DNA from: an uncultured bacterium
GTDB taxonomy: Bacteria; Patescibacteriota; Gracilibacteria; Absconditabacterales; Absconditicoccaceae
Assembly: GCA_903943625.1 (NCBI GenBank)
Contig: CAJAPL010000107.1
Span: 1 to 7,853, forward strand
Direction: 5' to 3'
DNA length: 7,853 nucleotides
Under the pieces are notes generated by a model. The model made no database searches. It saw nothing but the letters and a program-made list of their open reading frames with translations, and was not told where the DNA came from. Both the position numbers and the translations under genes were made by a program. The number at the start of each line of letters is the position of its first letter. The stretch's first letter is position 1. Shown here in pieces: positions 5,267 through 7,853 of the stretch.

Positions 5267-7853
5267 ATGAGCCTAACTCCAGCTATGCAGCAATACCTAG
5301 ATATGAAAAAGCAATACAGTGATTGTATATTATTTTTTCGTATAGGTGATTTTTATGAGACTTTTTGGGAGGATGCAAAAATATGTAATAAGGTACTTGA
5401 CCTTGTACTTACCAGTAAAAATAAAAACGCTGAAAATCCTATTCCCATGGCAGGTATCCCCTATCATAGTGCGGATAAATATGTAACGAAATTGGTTAAA
5501 AATGGATACAAAATAGCTATCGCAGAACAAACGTCTGAGCCCATCCCATGAAAAATAGTACAAAGGGAAGTTACTGAAATCATTACACCATGAACTTATA
5601 TCCAAGAAAATAATAAGAACTATACCTATACACTGTGAATATATTTCCAAGCTCAAAAGGATATGAACAATTTTCATATTGCATGGGGAGATTTTGGAGT
5701 ATGAACCTATCAGACTAAAAGCTTTAGAGATATAGGGCAAATGCAAAAATTTATATTATCTATAAAGCCGGTAGAAATAGTGGTGGATGTCGATTTGCCA
5801 TCCAAAGATGAAATTATATGAGTAATGAAAAGATATATTCAAAGCCTGATTTCAGTGCACGACATACCGACAAGTATAGATGAATATGTAGCTAATCAGT
5901 GCAACGTACAAACGATTTCAAGCTATTGAAAAGCATTGGAAGATGGTAGATTACAGGCGTTTGGATTACTTATAAGCTATCTCAAAAACACTCAGAAAAA
6001 AAATCTAAATAATATTGTGCGTATCTCTTTACATAGCCAGGAGAGTCAGGTTTTACTGGATGAAATTACTACAAAAAATCTGGAAATATTTTCTTCAAGT
6101 TATGAACAGAGTGAAAAATACAGCTTAATATGAATATTGGATAATACCAAAACCACGGTCTGATCTAGATGCCTTCGTTATGTTATCTGACATCCTATAA
6201 ATGATATGCATGAATTAAATTATCGCTTGGACAATATCCAGTATTATTTTGATAGTATAGAAAAAACAAAACACATCCATCATGATTTATCAGACGTAAA
6301 AGATATATCCAAGCTTGTGAGCAATATCTTGTATAAAAAATTACTGCCATCAAATTTTGTGAAACTCAGACAGACCTTGGAGATTTTTTTCGCTGACTGA
6401 GAGCTGATGAGAAATGAAATAACAAGGTTGTGAATAGCGAAAGAATATTTTGATAAAGTGTCAGATATGTATCGTTATCTAGTTAATCTGATCAAAAAGG
6501 ATGATGAATATAAAGACGATATAAATTTTATTAATGATAAATATAATACTGAGATTGATGAACTGAGAAGGATAGCCTATCATTCTGATGAATTGCTTTT
6601 GAGTTATCAGCAAGAACTTGTGAAATTAACCTGAGTAAATAATGTAAAATTAAAATATGTAATCAATCAGGGATATTTTATAGGTATTACAAATAAGGAT
6701 ATCGAAGTATTTGAGAAAAAATTAAACCTAGATTCTTCGTTATCCCGCAATGGCGGGACAAGCTACTCAGAATGACAAGATCAAGGTAAATTTAATCTTG
6801 TACGTAGAAATACACTGAAATGAGAACAAAGATATGTGTCTGATTATCTGAGTAGTGTGGAATCCAAAGTATTGGAGGCAAAAGATATTTTAGCAAAAAA
6901 AGAATTTGAGCTATTGGAAAGCGCAAAAGAAAAGATAGCTAGCATCTCAATAGATCTAAATGAATTTAACGAAAAAGTCTGACGACTAGATATTTTTAGT
7001 TCACAAGCATTGTTAGCAAAGGAGAAAAAATATATAAGGCCAGATTTTATAAATGGAAAATTTATGGAAATCATAGGATGAAGACATCCTGTAATAGAAG
7101 AATTTTTACCTCAGGATCAGCAGTTTATTCCAAATTGAATAGTCATTTCTAGTGATGACGATACCAAGGAAGAACAATGATTTTTGCATATTATTACCTG
7201 ACCAAACATGGGTGGAAAATCTACCTATCTACGTCAAAATGCATTGATTGTTTTGATGAGCCACTCTTGATTATTCGTCCCTGCAAGGAAGGCAAATATA
7301 TGCCTTGTAGACTGAATATTTGCTCGTATAGGAAGTGGAGATATAATAGCCAAAAATCAATCAACATTTATGACTGAGATGATAGAGGTTGCAAATATTT
7401 TGAATAATGCCAGCGACAAAAGCTTTGTAATCTTTGATGAACTATGACGTGGCACATCAACATATGATGGATTGGCTTTGACCAAAGCAATACTAGAATA
7501 TATCGTCATGAATGTCTGATGCAAAACGCTTATTGCGACACACTACCATGAATTAATTGCTCTTGAGAATAATCTCAATTGAGTTAAAAACTTTTCTGTA
7601 AGTGTATACGAAACAGATAAGGAAGTCGTTTTTATGAAGAAGATTGTAAAGTGATGAGCTAGTAAAAGTTATGGTTTGGACGTGGCTACTATTGCTTGAA
7701 TCCCCAGGACAATAATAGATAGAGCTAGAGAAAATTTATGAGAACTTGAAAAGAAAAATGAAGATAAAAAATCATGATCGTGATTTCGTAGTCCGTCATT
7801 GCCGTTATGAGCATTTAGTACTAGGGTAGATCCTCTATTTGAAAAGATTAGAA
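5267..7853 (+). CDS. mutS: DNA mismatch repair protein MutS (3' end cut by the window)
   Basis: MutS finds mispaired bases and recruits MutL to start repair. The frame is open for 862 residues; the family's usual length suggests that only some tens of residues are missing at the C-terminus. The mismatch-binding motif is GDFYETF (27-33; Phe-x-Glu at F29 and E31). Connector, core and clamp domains follow. The ATPase domain has Walker A GPNMGGKS (645-652), the signature [12 protein letters not shown] (724-735) and ATHYHEL. About 31 UGA codons are glycine, including G645 of Walker A and G727 of the signature. The start is ATG 5267 ([14 protein letters not shown]), which gives the normal N-terminus. 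Residues 490-505 derive from a palindromic insertion (see 6730-6781) in the clamp/lever region. The gene is divergent from pilB. MutS1 type is indicated by the Phe-x-Glu motif; MutS2 is excluded. Confidence 0.97.
6730..6781 (+). repeat. 48-base GC-rich palindromic insert in mutS, flanked by AGAT
   Basis: The segment contains a perfect stem TCCCGC (6743-6748) / GCGGGA (6753-6758) with a 4-base loop, and an outer pairing ATTCT (6732-6736) / AGAAT (6769-6773). AGAT occurs at 6730-6733 and again at 6778-6781, spaced exactly 48 bases, as a target-site duplication would be. The insert adds 16 codons without shifting the frame (residues 490-505, [16 protein letters not shown]) and is clearly richer in G+C than the surrounding gene. 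It resembles the class of small palindromic elements that insert in-frame into genes, best known from Rickettsia. Confidence 0.6.

Noticed and set aside
5330..5746. 138-codon open frame on the minus strand opposite mutS
   Set aside because: It is the complement of the MutS mismatch-binding and connector domains, shows no protein-like motifs and has no start signals.

Overview
The window reads coherently only if UGA encodes glycine (genetic code 25). With UGA as Gly, long, fully conserved proteins appear. The UGA positions fall on invariant glycines such as those of the MutS Walker A (TGPNMGGKS), the MutS ATPase signature ([12 protein letters not shown]), the PilB Walker A (TGPTGSGKST) and the RNase HII active-site loop (DEAGRGPLAGP). 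All seven stop codons seen are UAA. This points to the Patescibacteria/CPR lineages Absconditabacteria (SR1) or Gracilibacteria. The AT-rich composition, the small gene set and the lack of Shine-Dalgarno motifs fit. The sequence alone does not decide between the two lineages.

Layout. Positions 1-301 carry the C-terminal end of phenylalanyl-tRNA synthetase beta (+). A good promoter and a 178-residue unknown protein follow (370-906, +) and end at a clear terminator. A small cold-shock protein (1068-1289, +) has its own terminator. It converges with a 186-residue unknown gene (1431-1991, -) that is compositionally foreign: it has no UGA codon among 17 glycines and is the only gene here that uses CGG arginine codons. 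Its promoter is near consensus. A minus-strand run of three genes follows: pilB (3445-5028), a 204-residue protein built from two 77-residue repeats (2817-3431) and rnhB for RNase HII (2111-2725). From a divergent promoter region (5029-5266), mutS (5267 to the window end, +) runs out of the window shortly before its C-terminus.

How the genes relate. pilB drives type IV pilus assembly or a related secretion/competence machine. The repeat protein starts 13 bases after pilB and is probably co-transcribed with it. mutS and rnhB are housekeeping genome-maintenance genes. Two of these conserved genes carry small in-frame additions. rnhB has an 8-base unit repeated four times, and mutS has a 48-base GC-rich palindromic insert.

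No CRISPR array, tRNA, rRNA, transposase or phage gene was seen. No gene-free stretch exceeds 300 bases.
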